A stretch of DNA of 64,000 bases, taken from Pararhizobium_B sp963838155. GTDB lineage: Bacteria; Pseudomonadota; Alphaproteobacteria; Rhizobiales; Rhizobiaceae. The notes under the pieces are model-generated. The model was not told where the DNA came from and searched no databases. It worked only from the letters and a program-made list of their open reading frames with translations. Below, piece after piece: positions 41,890 to 50,343 of this stretch (within the stretch, counting starts at the first letter, position 1; each line of letters opens with the position of its first letter). The DNA lies in NCBI GenBank assembly GCA_963838155.1, contig CAWIQE010000005.1, positions 1 through 64,000 of the forward strand. The letters are read 5' to 3'. The position numbers and the translations under genes were made by a program.

Positions 41890-42703
41890 AGTCCGCGTCG
41901 CCGCCGATCGCCGCGATATAGCGCTCTGCGGATCGGCGGACGGCGTCCTTGCCGCCCTGCCCGATGGTGCGCCCGTCGAAGGCGCCGTAGATGCGATCGA
42001 ACTCGAACGGCTCGACCGCCGCGACGATGGATCGAACCGCACCGGCGCCGAGCGGAACGAGGTTCGGATAGCTGTACATGAAACTGACGTGCCTGCGGTC
42101 CGGCACCACCTGGATCGTGTCGCCCGACAGAAGGGCGCCCCGGCCGCCGGCGAGCCAGGGACAGTGGAGGACGCTGGCCCCGGCGAAATGTCCGCCGCAG
42201 CGGATCATCGTCGCCGCGCCGACCGCGCACCGCTCGCCCGACCACGGCTTCACCGCCGCGCCGCGACGCTGCACCCACGACGCATCGTCCTCGTGGATCA
42301 GGATGGGCGCATCGCCGAAGGCCGCGCTCCATTCGAGCATGGAGGAGTAATAGTGCGGATGCGAGATCGCGATGGCCGAAATGCCGCCGAGCTCCCTGAT
42401 CTTGCCGATGATCTTCTCGTCGACGAGGCTCAGGCAGTCCCAGAGAATGTTGCCGCCCGCGTGCCGGATCAGGAAGGCCCTCTGGCCGATCGCGAAGCGC
42501 GGGTCCGTCGTCAGGCTGTAGAGCCCCTCCTCCTCTTCCTCCCAGACGACGGCGTGATGCTTGGCCAGCGCACCCAGCGTCGTCCATTGCTGCCCGCCCT
42601 CCGGCACCCACTGGCGCTCGTCCTCGCAGATCGCGCAGGCGGCAGGCGGCTGCTGGCTCTCGGCGAATTGCGTTCCGCAGGTGGCGCACATGAAAAGCGG
42701 CAT
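41888..42703 (-). CDS. rubredoxin-like/metallo-beta-lactamase-fold fusion protein
   Basis: 271 aa. N-terminal zinc/iron knuckles CATC (6-9) and CAIC (23-26) look rubredoxin-like; residues 55-260 look like an MBL fold. The usual HxHxDH is degenerate (SHPHYYSSMLEW), while GHFAGASVLHCPW and LLSGDTIQVVPD remain. Directly follows mccB by about 57 nt in the same direction, between the two carboxylase subunit genes. May bind metal yet act as an unusual hydrolase; not assigned. Confidence 0.7.
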   Translation of the reverse strand: MPLFMCATCGTQFAESQQPPAACAICEDERQWVPEGGQQWTTLGALAKHHAVVWEEEEEGLYSLTTDPRFAIGQRAFLIRHAGGNILWDCLSLVDEKIIGKIRELGGISAIAISHPHYYSSMLEWSAAFGDAPILIHEDDASWVQRRGAAVKPWSGERCAVGAATMIRCGGHFAGASVLHCPWLAGGRGALLSGDTIQVVPDRRHVSFMYSYPNLVPLGAGAVRSIVAAVEPFEFDRIYGAFDGRTIGQGGKDAVRRSAERYIAAIGGDAD

Positions 42704-42760
42704 GTCTCGATCCCGTTTGGCGGCCGTCGGCCGCGTTGGTTCCTCGTTCCGGCTCCGGCG

Positions 42761-44368
42761 CTACATCCTGAAGACGCCGAAGCGGGTTTCCTCCAGCGGC
42801 GCGTTCAGCGCCGCGGAAAGCGACAGCGCCAGCACGTCCCGGCTCTTGCGCGGGTCGACGATGCCGTCGTCCCAGAGTCGTGCGGAGGCGTAGAGCGGAT
42901 GGCCCTGCGCCTCGAACTGGTCGACGATCGGCTGCCGGAAGTCCCGCTCCTCCTCAGCGCTCCAGCTGCCGCCCTTGCGTTCGATGCCGTCGCGGCGGAC
43001 CGTGGCCAGCACGCCGGCCGCCTGTTCGCCGCCCATCACGGAAATCCGGCTGTTCGGCCAGGTCCACAGGAAGCGCGGACCGTAGGCGCGTCCGCACATG
43101 CCGTAATTGCCCGCGCCGAAGGAGCCGCCGACGATCATGGTGATCTTCGGCACCTTCGTGGTGGCGACCGCCGTCACCAGCTTCGCGCCGTCCTTGGCGA
43201 TGCCGCCGGCTTCGTATTTGCGCCCGACCATAAACCCGGTGATGTTCTGCAGGAACACCAGGGGTATCCCGCGCTGCGAGCACAGTTCGACGAAATGGGC
43301 GCCCTTCAGCGCGCTTTCGGAGAAGAGAACGCCGTTGTTGGCGACGATCCCGACCGGCATGCCCATGACGTGGGCGAAGCCGCAGACGAGCGTCGCGCCG
43401 TAGCGGGCCTTGAATTCGTGGAAGCGCGAACCGTCGACGAGCCGGGCGACGACCTCGCGCACGTCGTAGGGAGTCCTGAGATCGACCGGGACGATGCCGC
43501 CGATCTCGGCCGGGTCGTAGAGCGGATCCTCCGGCGCCTCGAGGGCGAGATCCGCCCGCTTGCCCCGGTTGAGCCCCGCGACCGCCCGCCGCGCCAGCAT
43601 CAGCGCATGGACGTCGTCCTCGGCGAGATGGTCGGCCACGCCGGAAAGCCGGGTGTGGACGTCGCCGCCGCCGAGATCCTCCGCACTGACGACCTCGCCC
43701 GTCGCCGCCTTCACGAGCGGCGGGCCGCCCAGGAAGATCGTGCCCTGCTCCCGCACGATCACGGTCTCGTCGGACATCGCCGGCACGTAGGCGCCGCCCG
43801 CCGTGCACGACCCCATGACCACCGCGATCTGCGGGATGCCCTTTGCCGACATGTTCGCCTGGTTGTAGAAGATGCGCCCGAAATGATCCCGGTCCGGAAA
43901 GACCTCGTCCTGGTTCGGCAGGTTGGCGCCGCCCGAGTCGACCAGGTAGACGCAAGGGAGCCGGTTCTCTTCGGCGATCTCCTGGGCGCGCAGGTGCTTC
44001 TTGACCGTCACCGGATAGTACGTCCCGCCCTTCACCGTGGCGTCGTTGCAGACCACCATGACCTCGCGCCCCTCGACGCGGCCGATCCCGGCAATCAGCC
44101 CGGCGGCGGCGATCTCGCCGCCATACATCCCATGGGCGGCGAATGCGCCGATCTCCAGGAAGGACGAGGACGGGTCGAGGAGTTGCCGGACGCGCTCGCG
44201 CGGCAGCACCTTGTTGCGGGCGACGTGGCGCTCGCGCGCCTCCGGCGGTCCCCCTTGCGCGTTCGCGGCGGCCACCGCCTCCATGTCCGCGACGAGTGCG
44301 TCCATATGGGCCGCATTGTCCCTGAAGCCCTGCGATGAAGGCGAGATCTTCGAACGGAGAACGCTCAC
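42761..44368 (-). CDS. mccB: methylcrotonyl-CoA carboxylase carboxyltransferase subunit
   Basis: 535 aa, the standard MccB length. Carboxyltransferase N and C domains: RHVARNKVLPRERVRQLLDP, GATVKGGTYYPVTVKKHLRAQEIA, LVDSGGANLPNQDEVFPD, GSFGAGNYGMCGRAYGPRFLWTWPNSRISVMGGEQAA. Uses carboxybiotin from MccA to carboxylate 3-methylcrotonyl-CoA. 54 nt downstream of ivd in the same direction. Confidence 0.92.
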   Translation of the reverse strand: MSVLRSKISPSSQGFRDNAAHMDALVADMEAVAAANAQGGPPEARERHVARNKVLPRERVRQLLDPSSSFLEIGAFAAHGMYGGEIAAAGLIAGIGRVEGREVMVVCNDATVKGGTYYPVTVKKHLRAQEIAEENRLPCVYLVDSGGANLPNQDEVFPDRDHFGRIFYNQANMSAKGIPQIAVVMGSCTAGGAYVPAMSDETVIVREQGTIFLGGPPLVKAATGEVVSAEDLGGGDVHTRLSGVADHLAEDDVHALMLARRAVAGLNRGKRADLALEAPEDPLYDPAEIGGIVPVDLRTPYDVREVVARLVDGSRFHEFKARYGATLVCGFAHVMGMPVGIVANNGVLFSESALKGAHFVELCSQRGIPLVFLQNITGFMVGRKYEAGGIAKDGAKLVTAVATTKVPKITMIVGGSFGAGNYGMCGRAYGPRFLWTWPNSRISVMGGEQAAGVLATVRRDGIERKGGSWSAEEERDFRQPIVDQFEAQGHPLYASARLWDDGIVDPRKSRDVLALSLSAALNAPLEETRFGVFRM

Positions 44369-44422
44369 ATCGCCCTCGAACTGTCGGTTCTATCCATCTG
44401 ATTCAAAGGCCGGTCCACGTCT

Positions 44423-45586
44423 TCACGAACCCTCGGCAAACATCTCGCGCCCGATCAGCATGCGGCGGATTTCGCTGGTGCCGGCACCGATTTCATAGAG
44501 CTTGGCATCGCGCAAGAGGCGTCCGGTCGGGTATTCGCTGATATAGCCGTTGCCGCCGAGCGCCTGGATCGCTTCGAGCGCCACCTGCGTCGCCTTCTCG
44601 GCCGCATAGAGAATGCAGCCGGCCGCGTCCTTGCGGGTCGTCTCGCCGCGATCGCAGGCGGCCGCCACCGCGTAGACATAGGCGCGGCAGGCGTTCAGCG
44701 TGGTGTACATGTCGGCGAGCTTGCCCTGCATCAGCTGGAATTCCCCGATGGCCGAGCCGAACTGCCTGCGCTCGTGGGTGTAGGGCACGACGACATCGAG
44801 CGCCGCCGCCATGATGCCGAGCGGCCCGCCGGCCAGCACGACGCGCTCGTAGTCGAGGCCGGACATGAGGATCCGGGCGCCCCGCCCTTCCTCGCCGAGC
44901 ACGTTCTCGAACGGCACCGCGCACTCCTCGAACACCAATTCGCAGGTGTTGGAGCCGCGCATCCCCAGCTTGTCGAGCTTCTGCGCCGTCGTGAACCCCT
45001 TCATGCCCTTCTCGACGAGAAACGCGGTGATCCCCCTGGACCCCGCGTCGGGGTCGGTCTTGGCGTAGACCACGAGGGTCGAGGCGTCCGGGCCGTTGGT
45101 GATCCACATCTTGGCTCCGTTGAGGACGAAGCAGTCGTTGCGCTTCTCCGCCTTCAGCCGCATGGATACGACGTCCGAGCCGGCACCGGGCTCCGACATC
45201 GCCAGCGCCCCGACATGCTCCCCCGAGCAGAGCTTCGGCAGGTATCTCCGCTTCTGCTCCTCGGACCCCCAGCGATTGATCTGGTTGACGCAGAGGTTGG
45301 AATGGGCGCCATAGGACAGTCCGACCGACGCGGAGGCGCGCGAGATCTCCTCCATCGCCACGGCGTGGGCCAGGTAGGTCATGCCGGTGCCGCCGAAGTC
45401 CGGCGCGGCCGTCATGCCGAGCAGTCCGAGCTCCCCCATCTCCGCCCACAGATGGTCGGGAAAGCGGTTGGTCCGGTCGATCTCCGCCGCCAGCGGCGCG
45501 ATCCGGTCCGCGGCGAACCGGCGCACGGTCTCCCTGAGCGCGTCCACCTCCTCGCCGAGACCGAAGCTCATCCCCGTCGCATACAT
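44423..45586 (-). CDS. ivd: isovaleryl-CoA dehydrogenase
   Basis: 387 aa acyl-CoA dehydrogenase; start MYATGMSFGLGEEVDALRE after GGAGG. YGAHSNLCVNQINRWGSEEQKRRYLP, MSEPGAGSDVVSMRLKAEK, and the active-site region SGLDYERVVLAGGPLGIM with the isovaleryl-type Glu at about 254 in helix G distinguish it from medium-chain enzymes. C-terminal QALGGNGYISEYPTGRLLRDAKLYEIGAGTSEIRR. First gene of the leucine degradation run; HMG-CoA lyase is not in the window. Confidence 0.93.
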   Translation of the reverse strand: MYATGMSFGLGEEVDALRETVRRFAADRIAPLAAEIDRTNRFPDHLWAEMGELGLLGMTAAPDFGGTGMTYLAHAVAMEEISRASASVGLSYGAHSNLCVNQINRWGSEEQKRRYLPKLCSGEHVGALAMSEPGAGSDVVSMRLKAEKRNDCFVLNGAKMWITNGPDASTLVVYAKTDPDAGSRGITAFLVEKGMKGFTTAQKLDKLGMRGSNTCELVFEECAVPFENVLGEEGRGARILMSGLDYERVVLAGGPLGIMAAALDVVVPYTHERRQFGSAIGEFQLMQGKLADMYTTLNACRAYVYAVAAACDRGETTRKDAAGCILYAAEKATQVALEAIQALGGNGYISEYPTGRLLRDAKLYEIGAGTSEIRRMLIGREMFAEGS

Positions 45587-45635
45587 GCTCCACCTCCGAT
45601 CCGCATGGCAAGCACGTGCCGGCGCCGCGCCGCCG

Positions 45636-46034
45636 TCACCCCGTGCTCCTCGCGTCCTCCGCCGCGCCGGCCCCGTCGGCAAGCCGCGCGGCGGTCGACG
45701 TCACCCGGAAGCGGTGCCCGGTCGGGGCCTCCATGATCACGGCATGGTCCACGACGCCCACCTTGTGGGCGCCGATGGTCGTCAGGCGCCGCACCTCGGC
45801 CTGGAGATCGCCGGTCTCGATGTCGACGTGGATCCCCGGCGTCTCGTGAACGCCCTGGACGGTGAGCAGGACGGACCCGTCCCCGGCGCGCAGGCGGGCG
45901 CAATTGGCATCCTCGTCCATCTCCGACGGGCACCCGAGCGCCTCGGACCAGAACCCTGCGGCATGCTCGACGTGCTCCGTATGGCACTCGATCACGATCT
46001 GCCCCAACCAACTCCAATGTGCCATCGCATCCAT
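45636..46034 (-). CDS. VOC (glyoxalase-like) family protein
   Basis: 132 aa; ATG at 46025 is an alternative start. One vicinal-oxygen-chelate domain: LGQIVIECHTEHVEHAAGFWSEALG, GSVLLTVQGV, IHVDIETGDLQAEVRRLTTIGA, EAPTGHRFRVT. Metal-ligand-like His and Glu are present. Enzymatic role unknown; small cytoplasmic. Confidence 0.8.
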   Translation of the reverse strand: MDAMAHWSWLGQIVIECHTEHVEHAAGFWSEALGCPSEMDEDANCARLRAGDGSVLLTVQGVHETPGIHVDIETGDLQAEVRRLTTIGAHKVGVVDHAVIMEAPTGHRFRVTSTAARLADGAGAAEDARSTG

Positions 46035-46120
46035 CCCGGCGTTCGAACGAGCCCTGCCGCGAAACTATGCCCGCAATCGACTTGCCATGCCAGCGGACCG
46101 CCGCGGTCTTGCGCGAAGTG

Positions 46121-46223
46121 TAGAGCAATTCCAGCCAAAGCGGAAACCGGACCCGCGACCGGAATTGCGCAAAAACAAAGACATGGCACCGGCCCGCGAT
46201 TCTGCGAAACACGGACCGGCTCC
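46121..46223. repeat. rhizobial dispersed intergenic repeat, copy 2
   Basis: About 103 nt: TAGAGCAATTCCAG, GCGGAAACCGG, GGAATTGCGCAAAAACAAAG, and a terminal inverted structure GGCACCGG ... ACCGGCTCC. Same order of blocks as 41792-41889. I recognise this layout as a common rhizobial intergenic element. Confidence 0.7.
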
Positions 46224-46246
46224 GGCGGACGTTCCGCCGATCGCAA

Positions 46247-46402
46247 TCAGTGCACGAGACCGGGAAAGAGGCCGATCACGCCGATGATGATGAGATAGAT
46301 CGCCACGATGTAGTTGAGCAGCCTCGGCGCGACGAGGATCAGGATTCCCGCGACCAGGGCGATCACGGGACCGAGAGCGAAATGAAGGGTTACCGAATGC
46401 AT
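46247..46402 (-). CDS. DUF3096 small membrane protein
   Basis: 51 aa with two hydrophobic helices: ALGPVIALVAGILILVAP and YIVAIYLIIIGVIGLF. The RLLNYIVAIYLII segment is typical of DUF3096. Start MHSVTLHF. Inner-membrane, unknown function. Confidence 0.82.
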   Translation of the reverse strand: MHSVTLHFALGPVIALVAGILILVAPRLLNYIVAIYLIIIGVIGLFPGLVH

Positions 46403-46506
46403 GCCGTCACCTTTGAGCTACGAGATACCCGATGCGAACGGTACGCAGGAGCGGCCGCCCGGCTCCGGCGCACCTGTCGAATCGGCGCATCACACTTATG
46501 CGACGG

Positions 46507-47487
46507 CTAGGAGAAGCCGGCAACCGCATGCGGCACGTAAGGCGCCTCGAGCCGCTTCAGTTCGTCCTCGTCGAGGGCGAGGGAGAGCGCGGCCACGGCG
46601 TCGTCCAGGTGACGGGGCTTCGAAGCGCCGATGATCGGTGCGGTCACGCCCGGCCGGGAGAGCAGCCACGCGAGCGCCACCTGCGCCCGGGAAACGCCGC
46701 GCGCCTCGGCGATCTCTCCGACGGCCTCGACGATGCGGCGGTCCGTATCGACCGTCTTGCCGTAGAGCCTGTCGCCGACCTCGTCGGTATCCTGCCGCTG
46801 CGTCGTCTCGTCGAGGCCGCGCGCAAGCCGGCCGCGCGCAAGCGGGCTCCACGGCAGGATGCCGATCCCCTGGTCGCGGCAGAACGGAAGCATCTCGCGC
46901 TCTTCCTCGCGGTTGAGCAGGTTGAGATGGTCCTGCATCGAGACGAACTCCGTCCAGCCGTTGAGCCGCGCCGTGAAGATCATCTTGGCGAACTGCCAGG
47001 CATACATCGACGAGGCGCCGATATAGCGCGCCTTGCCTGCCTTGACGACGTCGTGCAGGGCCTCAAGCGTCTCCTCGACGGGCGTCTCGCCGTCGAACCG
47101 GTGGATCTGGTAGAGGTCGACGTAATCGGTCCCGAGGCGCCGAAGACTGTTGTCGATTTCGCCCAGGATCGCCTTCCGCGAAAGGCCGGACCCGTTCGGC
47201 CCCGGCCGCATGCGCCCGTGCACCTTGGTGGCGAGCACGACGTCGTCCCGCTTGACGAAATCCTTCAGGGCCCGTCCGACGATCTCCTCCGACGTTCCGT
47301 CGGAATAGACGTTCGCTGTGTCGAGGAAATTGATCCCGAGGTCGAGCGCCTTTCGGAGCAGCGGGCGGCTCGCCTCCTCGCCGAGGGTCCAGCTGTGATT
47401 GCCGCGGTCTGCATCTCCGTAGGTCATGCAGCCGAGACACAGGCGGGAAACCGTCGTTCCGGTCGACCCAAGTCTTGCATAGTCCAT
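46507..47487 (-). CDS. aldo/keto reductase
   Basis: 326 aa from MDYARLGSTGTTVSRLCLG; upstream in-frame sequence to 47622 is non-coding in appearance. TIM-barrel AKR with catalytic Asp and Tyr in LDTANVYSDGTSEEIVG, Lys in LATKVHG and His in YQIHRFD; NADPH region IIGASKPRHLDD. Resembles the YajO/AKR_KefF-like 'oxidoreductase' group. Substrate unknown. Confidence 0.9.
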   Translation of the reverse strand: MDYARLGSTGTTVSRLCLGCMTYGDADRGNHSWTLGEEASRPLLRKALDLGINFLDTANVYSDGTSEEIVGRALKDFVKRDDVVLATKVHGRMRPGPNGSGLSRKAILGEIDNSLRRLGTDYVDLYQIHRFDGETPVEETLEALHDVVKAGKARYIGASSMYAWQFAKMIFTARLNGWTEFVSMQDHLNLLNREEEREMLPFCRDQGIGILPWSPLARGRLARGLDETTQRQDTDEVGDRLYGKTVDTDRRIVEAVGEIAEARGVSRAQVALAWLLSRPGVTAPIIGASKPRHLDDAVAALSLALDEDELKRLEAPYVPHAVAGFS

Positions 47488-47648
47488 CTGTCGTCTCCCT
47501 TTGCGGATCGCTCGGGATATAGTCCGCCGGCCGCCTGCGGCCAGAGCCGGGATCGGAACGAAACATTTCGTTGACCCGTTATCGCCGAATGCCTCTAATG
47601 CGGGGGCCATGGCGTTTTGCAACCGACCTGCAGGAATGGAGAGCTGAC

Positions 47649-47945
47649 ATGGATGCCGACATGCAGGAGCGCATCAGCGTTCGCGCATACAGGATATGGG
47701 AAGAGAAGGGCCGGCCGCACGGATCCTCGGACGATCACTGGCACCAGGCCAAGCGCGAGATCGAAGAGGAAGACCGGGCCGCCGGCAGGAAGCCGTCGAC
47801 GGCCGCCAAGGCGCCACGCCCCCGCAAGACGGCCTCGGCGGCGTCCGCATCCGCCTCGACAAGCGCGGCCGCTGCCCCGGCCAAGCCCAGGACCGCACGC
47901 AAGTCCCCTTCCCGGGAGAAGCCCCCGGCGGGAAAGAAGGGCTGA
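47649..47945 (+). CDS. DUF2934 protein with Lys/Ala-rich tail
   Basis: 98 aa. Residues 6-41 are DUF2934 (ERISVRAYRIWEEKGRPHGSSDDHW...AKREIEEED). From about 45 on it is a low-complexity Ala/Pro/Lys/Arg/Ser tail, histone H1-like, ending PPAGKKG. Rhizobial DUF2934 proteins are common and uncharacterised; the basic tail hints at nucleic acid binding. Confidence 0.8.
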   Translation: MDADMQERISVRAYRIWEEKGRPHGSSDDHWHQAKREIEEEDRAAGRKPSTAAKAPRPRKTASAASASASTSAAAAPAKPRTARKSPSREKPPAGKKG

Positions 47946-47961
47946 GGCGCCAAGAGCCTCC

Positions 47962-47981
47962 GGCGCCCGCACGCGGGCGCC
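47962..47981. other. strong GC hairpin
   Basis: Perfect arms GGCGCCCG (47962-47969) and CGGGCGCC (47974-47981), 4-nt loop, 17 nt after the DUF2934 stop. No T tract follows. May be the 3' end structure of that transcript. Confidence 0.45.
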
Positions 47982-48126
47982 CGCGACGCCCCGGCCGCAA
48001 GCGCGGCGAGAAAGATATTCTCCACTGTTGTTTCCCGGCACTTGTCAGGCCACGCGAAAAGCCCAAATTTCCGGCTAGCCGAATGCGACCTGCGGCTGGG
48101 ACCGGATGGGATCGTCGTCGACGCAC

Positions 48127-48957
48127 ATGGGTTGGCCGTCAGTGTTCAGGACCGTTCTCTTGGTGGGCAGCGCTCCCGATGCGGTGCGCGCTCGCGACAT
48201 AGAGCCGCGGCATCTCTCGGCGGTCGTCGCCGTCAACAACGCCTGGCAGGTTCGGGAGGACTGGACCTACTGCGTCCACGCCGGCGATTTTCCGGAGACC
48301 CGACGGCCGGTTCCCTCCCAGGACCAGATACTGGTTTCGCACCTCGACTACGTGCCGGCGAACAACCGTTTCGGCGGCATCGTCTATGCCGGTGCCACGA
48401 TGGCCTTCTCGGCCGCCTATTGGGTCCTCCATGCGCTGAAGCCGGCCGTCATCGCCTTCTGCGGCTGCGACATGATCTACGACCGATCCGGAACGACGCA
48501 TTTCTACGGTAACGGGACGGCCGATCCCCTGCGCGACGACCCGACCCTGCAGAGCCTCGAGGCCAAGGCCAGCAGGTTGCTGCTCCTGGCCGCGCGCCAG
48601 GGCTGCCTTTGCGTCAACCTGTCCGAAGGCGCCGAAAGCCGCCTGACGTTCCCGCGCCTCGACCCCATCCTGCTCGGAGCTCCGCTGGACGCCCTGCACG
48701 GAGCCATGCTTCGCGAGGTTCGCTCCACCTGCGACGTGCCGGCCATGGTGTCCGCGCTCGCGCGCGAATCGAGCGCTGCGAATTTCGTTGCCGGAGGGGA
48801 CTACTGGAACCATCCGCACCTCGTCGATGCCGCCGTTCTCGGGGAGATCGACGCCCTCTGGCGCAGCGCCCACCGGCTGTCCCCGGCCCCGTCCGGGACG
48901 AACGGAAGCTCGGAAGCGATCGCCGCGGACGCGGGCCTCGGCAAGGTCCGCCGATAG
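48127..48957 (+). CDS. conserved hypothetical protein
   Basis: 276 aa from ATG 48127 (GWPSVFRTVLLVGSAPDAV); ATG 48106 is possible. A glycine-rich GSAPDAVRARD near the start, VVAVNNAW, NRFGGIVYAGATMAFSAAYWVLHAL, IAFCGCDMIY, THFYGNGTADPLRDD and LEAKASRLLLLAARQGC look conserved in alphaproteobacteria. Resembles proteins with a DUF115/MptE-like or glycosyltransferase-like nucleotide fold, but I do not assign it. Confidence 0.65.
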   Translation: MGWPSVFRTVLLVGSAPDAVRARDIEPRHLSAVVAVNNAWQVREDWTYCVHAGDFPETRRPVPSQDQILVSHLDYVPANNRFGGIVYAGATMAFSAAYWVLHALKPAVIAFCGCDMIYDRSGTTHFYGNGTADPLRDDPTLQSLEAKASRLLLLAARQGCLCVNLSEGAESRLTFPRLDPILLGAPLDALHGAMLREVRSTCDVPAMVSALARESSAANFVAGGDYWNHPHLVDAAVLGEIDALWRSAHRLSPAPSGTNGSSEAIAADAGLGKVRR

Positions 48958-49005
48958 AGCGCTTCCAGCAAGCAAACAAGCGCGGACAGATTCCAGGATC
49001 GACCG

Positions 49006-49683
49006 TCATTCCTGCAGCGCCTCGCTCGCCAGCGCGCGTGCGACGCCGTTGTCGATATGGCGTCGCAGCAGCCGCTGCGCCTTCGCGGCGTCGCGTTCCA
49101 GCGCGGCGTCGAGAAGCGCGCGGTGCTCGTCCTCCGCCTCGCGTCCGCGAAAGGCCGGCGCGATCATCTGGTAGCGCAGGCACTTGTCGAACACGGCGGC
49201 ATGGACCTCGACCAGCGTCCGCGACCCGCACGCCATGATCAGCGCCTGGTGGAATTCCCGGTCGTATTGCATCCAGGTCTCCTTCGCCGACATATCGCCG
49301 GCGATCATGCGCTGTTCCATCTGGCCGAGCTTGTGGTGGGCGGCGACCACGGCACCCTCCCAGTCCATGTCGCCGCTGCGCAACGACAGCTCCAGCCCGT
49401 GGCACTCCAGCAGCGCCCGCAAGGCCGAGACCTCGCGCAGGTCGTCCGCCGAAATCGGCGCGACCGCGAAGCCGCGCTGGCCCTGCGCAGCGACGAAGCC
49501 TTCCGACGTCAGACGATTGAGGATCTCTCGAAGCGTCGACACGCTGACGCCGTAGCGTTCCCTCAGCCTGTCGAGCCGCAACCTCTCTTCGGGCGCGAGC
49601 CGGCCGAAGATGACGTCGGACCGGATGCGGCGGTAGGCGCCTTCCGCGACGCTCGGCTGAAGGGCGGATGGTTTCGCCGTCAC
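49006..49683 (-). CDS. GntR-family (FadR/FCD) transcriptional regulator
   Basis: 225 aa. N-terminal winged helix (AYRRIRSDVIFGRLAPEERLRLDRLRERYGVSVSTLREIL), C-terminal FCD ligand domain from about 85 (LREVSALRALLECHGLELS; YDREFHQALIMACGSRTL; EDEHRALLDAALERD, with metal-binding His). 21 nt downstream of aroQ, and probable regulator of aroQ and the TRAP genes. Confidence 0.9.
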   Translation of the reverse strand: MTAKPSALQPSVAEGAYRRIRSDVIFGRLAPEERLRLDRLRERYGVSVSTLREILNRLTSEGFVAAQGQRGFAVAPISADDLREVSALRALLECHGLELSLRSGDMDWEGAVVAAHHKLGQMEQRMIAGDMSAKETWMQYDREFHQALIMACGSRTLVEVHAAVFDKCLRYQMIAPAFRGREAEDEHRALLDAALERDAAKAQRLLRRHIDNGVARALASEALQE

Positions 49684-49704
49684 GATGCGGTCATCCGGCC
49701 GTCC

Positions 49705-50154
49705 TCAGTGCCCGCCCGCCTCCAGAAGGCTGGCGATACGCCGCAGCGCGAGCCCGTACCCCTCGGTGCCGCAGCCGGCGATGACGCCGTCCGCCCGCAG
49801 CGAGACATAGGAATGGTGCCGGAACGCCTCGCGCTGGTGGATGTTGGAGATGTGGACCTCGAGGACCGGGCATTCGCACATCTTGAGTGCGTCGAGGATG
49901 GCCACCGACGTATGCGAGAAGGCGGCCGGGTTGATGACGATGGCCGCCGCGCCTTCCCGCGCCTCCTGGATCAGGTCGACGATCTCGTGCTCGGCGTTGC
50001 TCTGGTGGAAGCGCATGTCGAGGCCGAGTTCTCCGGCGAGCTTGCGGCAGGCCGCTTCCACGTCCGCCAGCGTTTCGTGCCCGTAGATCTCCGGCTGCCG
50101 CTTTCCCAGCAGATTGAGGTTCGGCCCGTTCAGGACGAAGACCGGCTTTGTCAT
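49705..50154 (-). CDS. aroQ: type II 3-dehydroquinate dehydratase
   Basis: 149 aa, standard type II length. FVLNGPNLNLLGKRQPEIYG with the active Tyr near 24, QSNAEHEIVDLIQ, NPAAFSHTSVAI, EVHISNIHQREAFRHHSYVS with catalytic His. Interconverts dehydroquinate and dehydroshikimate. Placement with a GntR regulator and divergent TRAP importer suggests catabolic (quinate) use, not biosynthesis. Confidence 0.93.
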   Translation of the reverse strand: MTKPVFVLNGPNLNLLGKRQPEIYGHETLADVEAACRKLAGELGLDMRFHQSNAEHEIVDLIQEAREGAAAIVINPAAFSHTSVAILDALKMCECPVLEVHISNIHQREAFRHHSYVSLRADGVIAGCGTEGYGLALRRIASLLEAGGH

Positions 50155-50223
50155 TGCGAAGCTCCCTGCGACCGCCCTCGACGATCCTCGCCGGAAGTTA
50201 AGCGTGTTTCATCATAGGAAAGC

Positions 50224-50239
50224 AAGTTCATATGAGCTT
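50224..50239. promoter_or_regulatory. putative GntR operator
   Basis: AAGTTCATATGAGCTT, a 16-bp near-perfect palindrome (one mismatched pair), in the 189-nt divergent region between aroQ and dctP, about 70 nt upstream of aroQ. Position and symmetry suit the adjacent FCD-type regulator. Confidence 0.5.
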
Positions 50240-50343
50240 CGACGGTGCGTGCGTTGTCATCCATCGGAGATTGTGCGACCTTGCCGGCGGGCGAAGTCGG
50301 CGAGGAGGCCGCCGCGCCGATCGGGATTTTCGGGAGGATTGAA

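Noticed and set aside
48955..48990. Third copy of the dispersed repeat
   Set aside because: Only about 14 nt (TAGAGCGCTTCCAG) match the beginning of the other copies; too short to call beyond a possible fragment.
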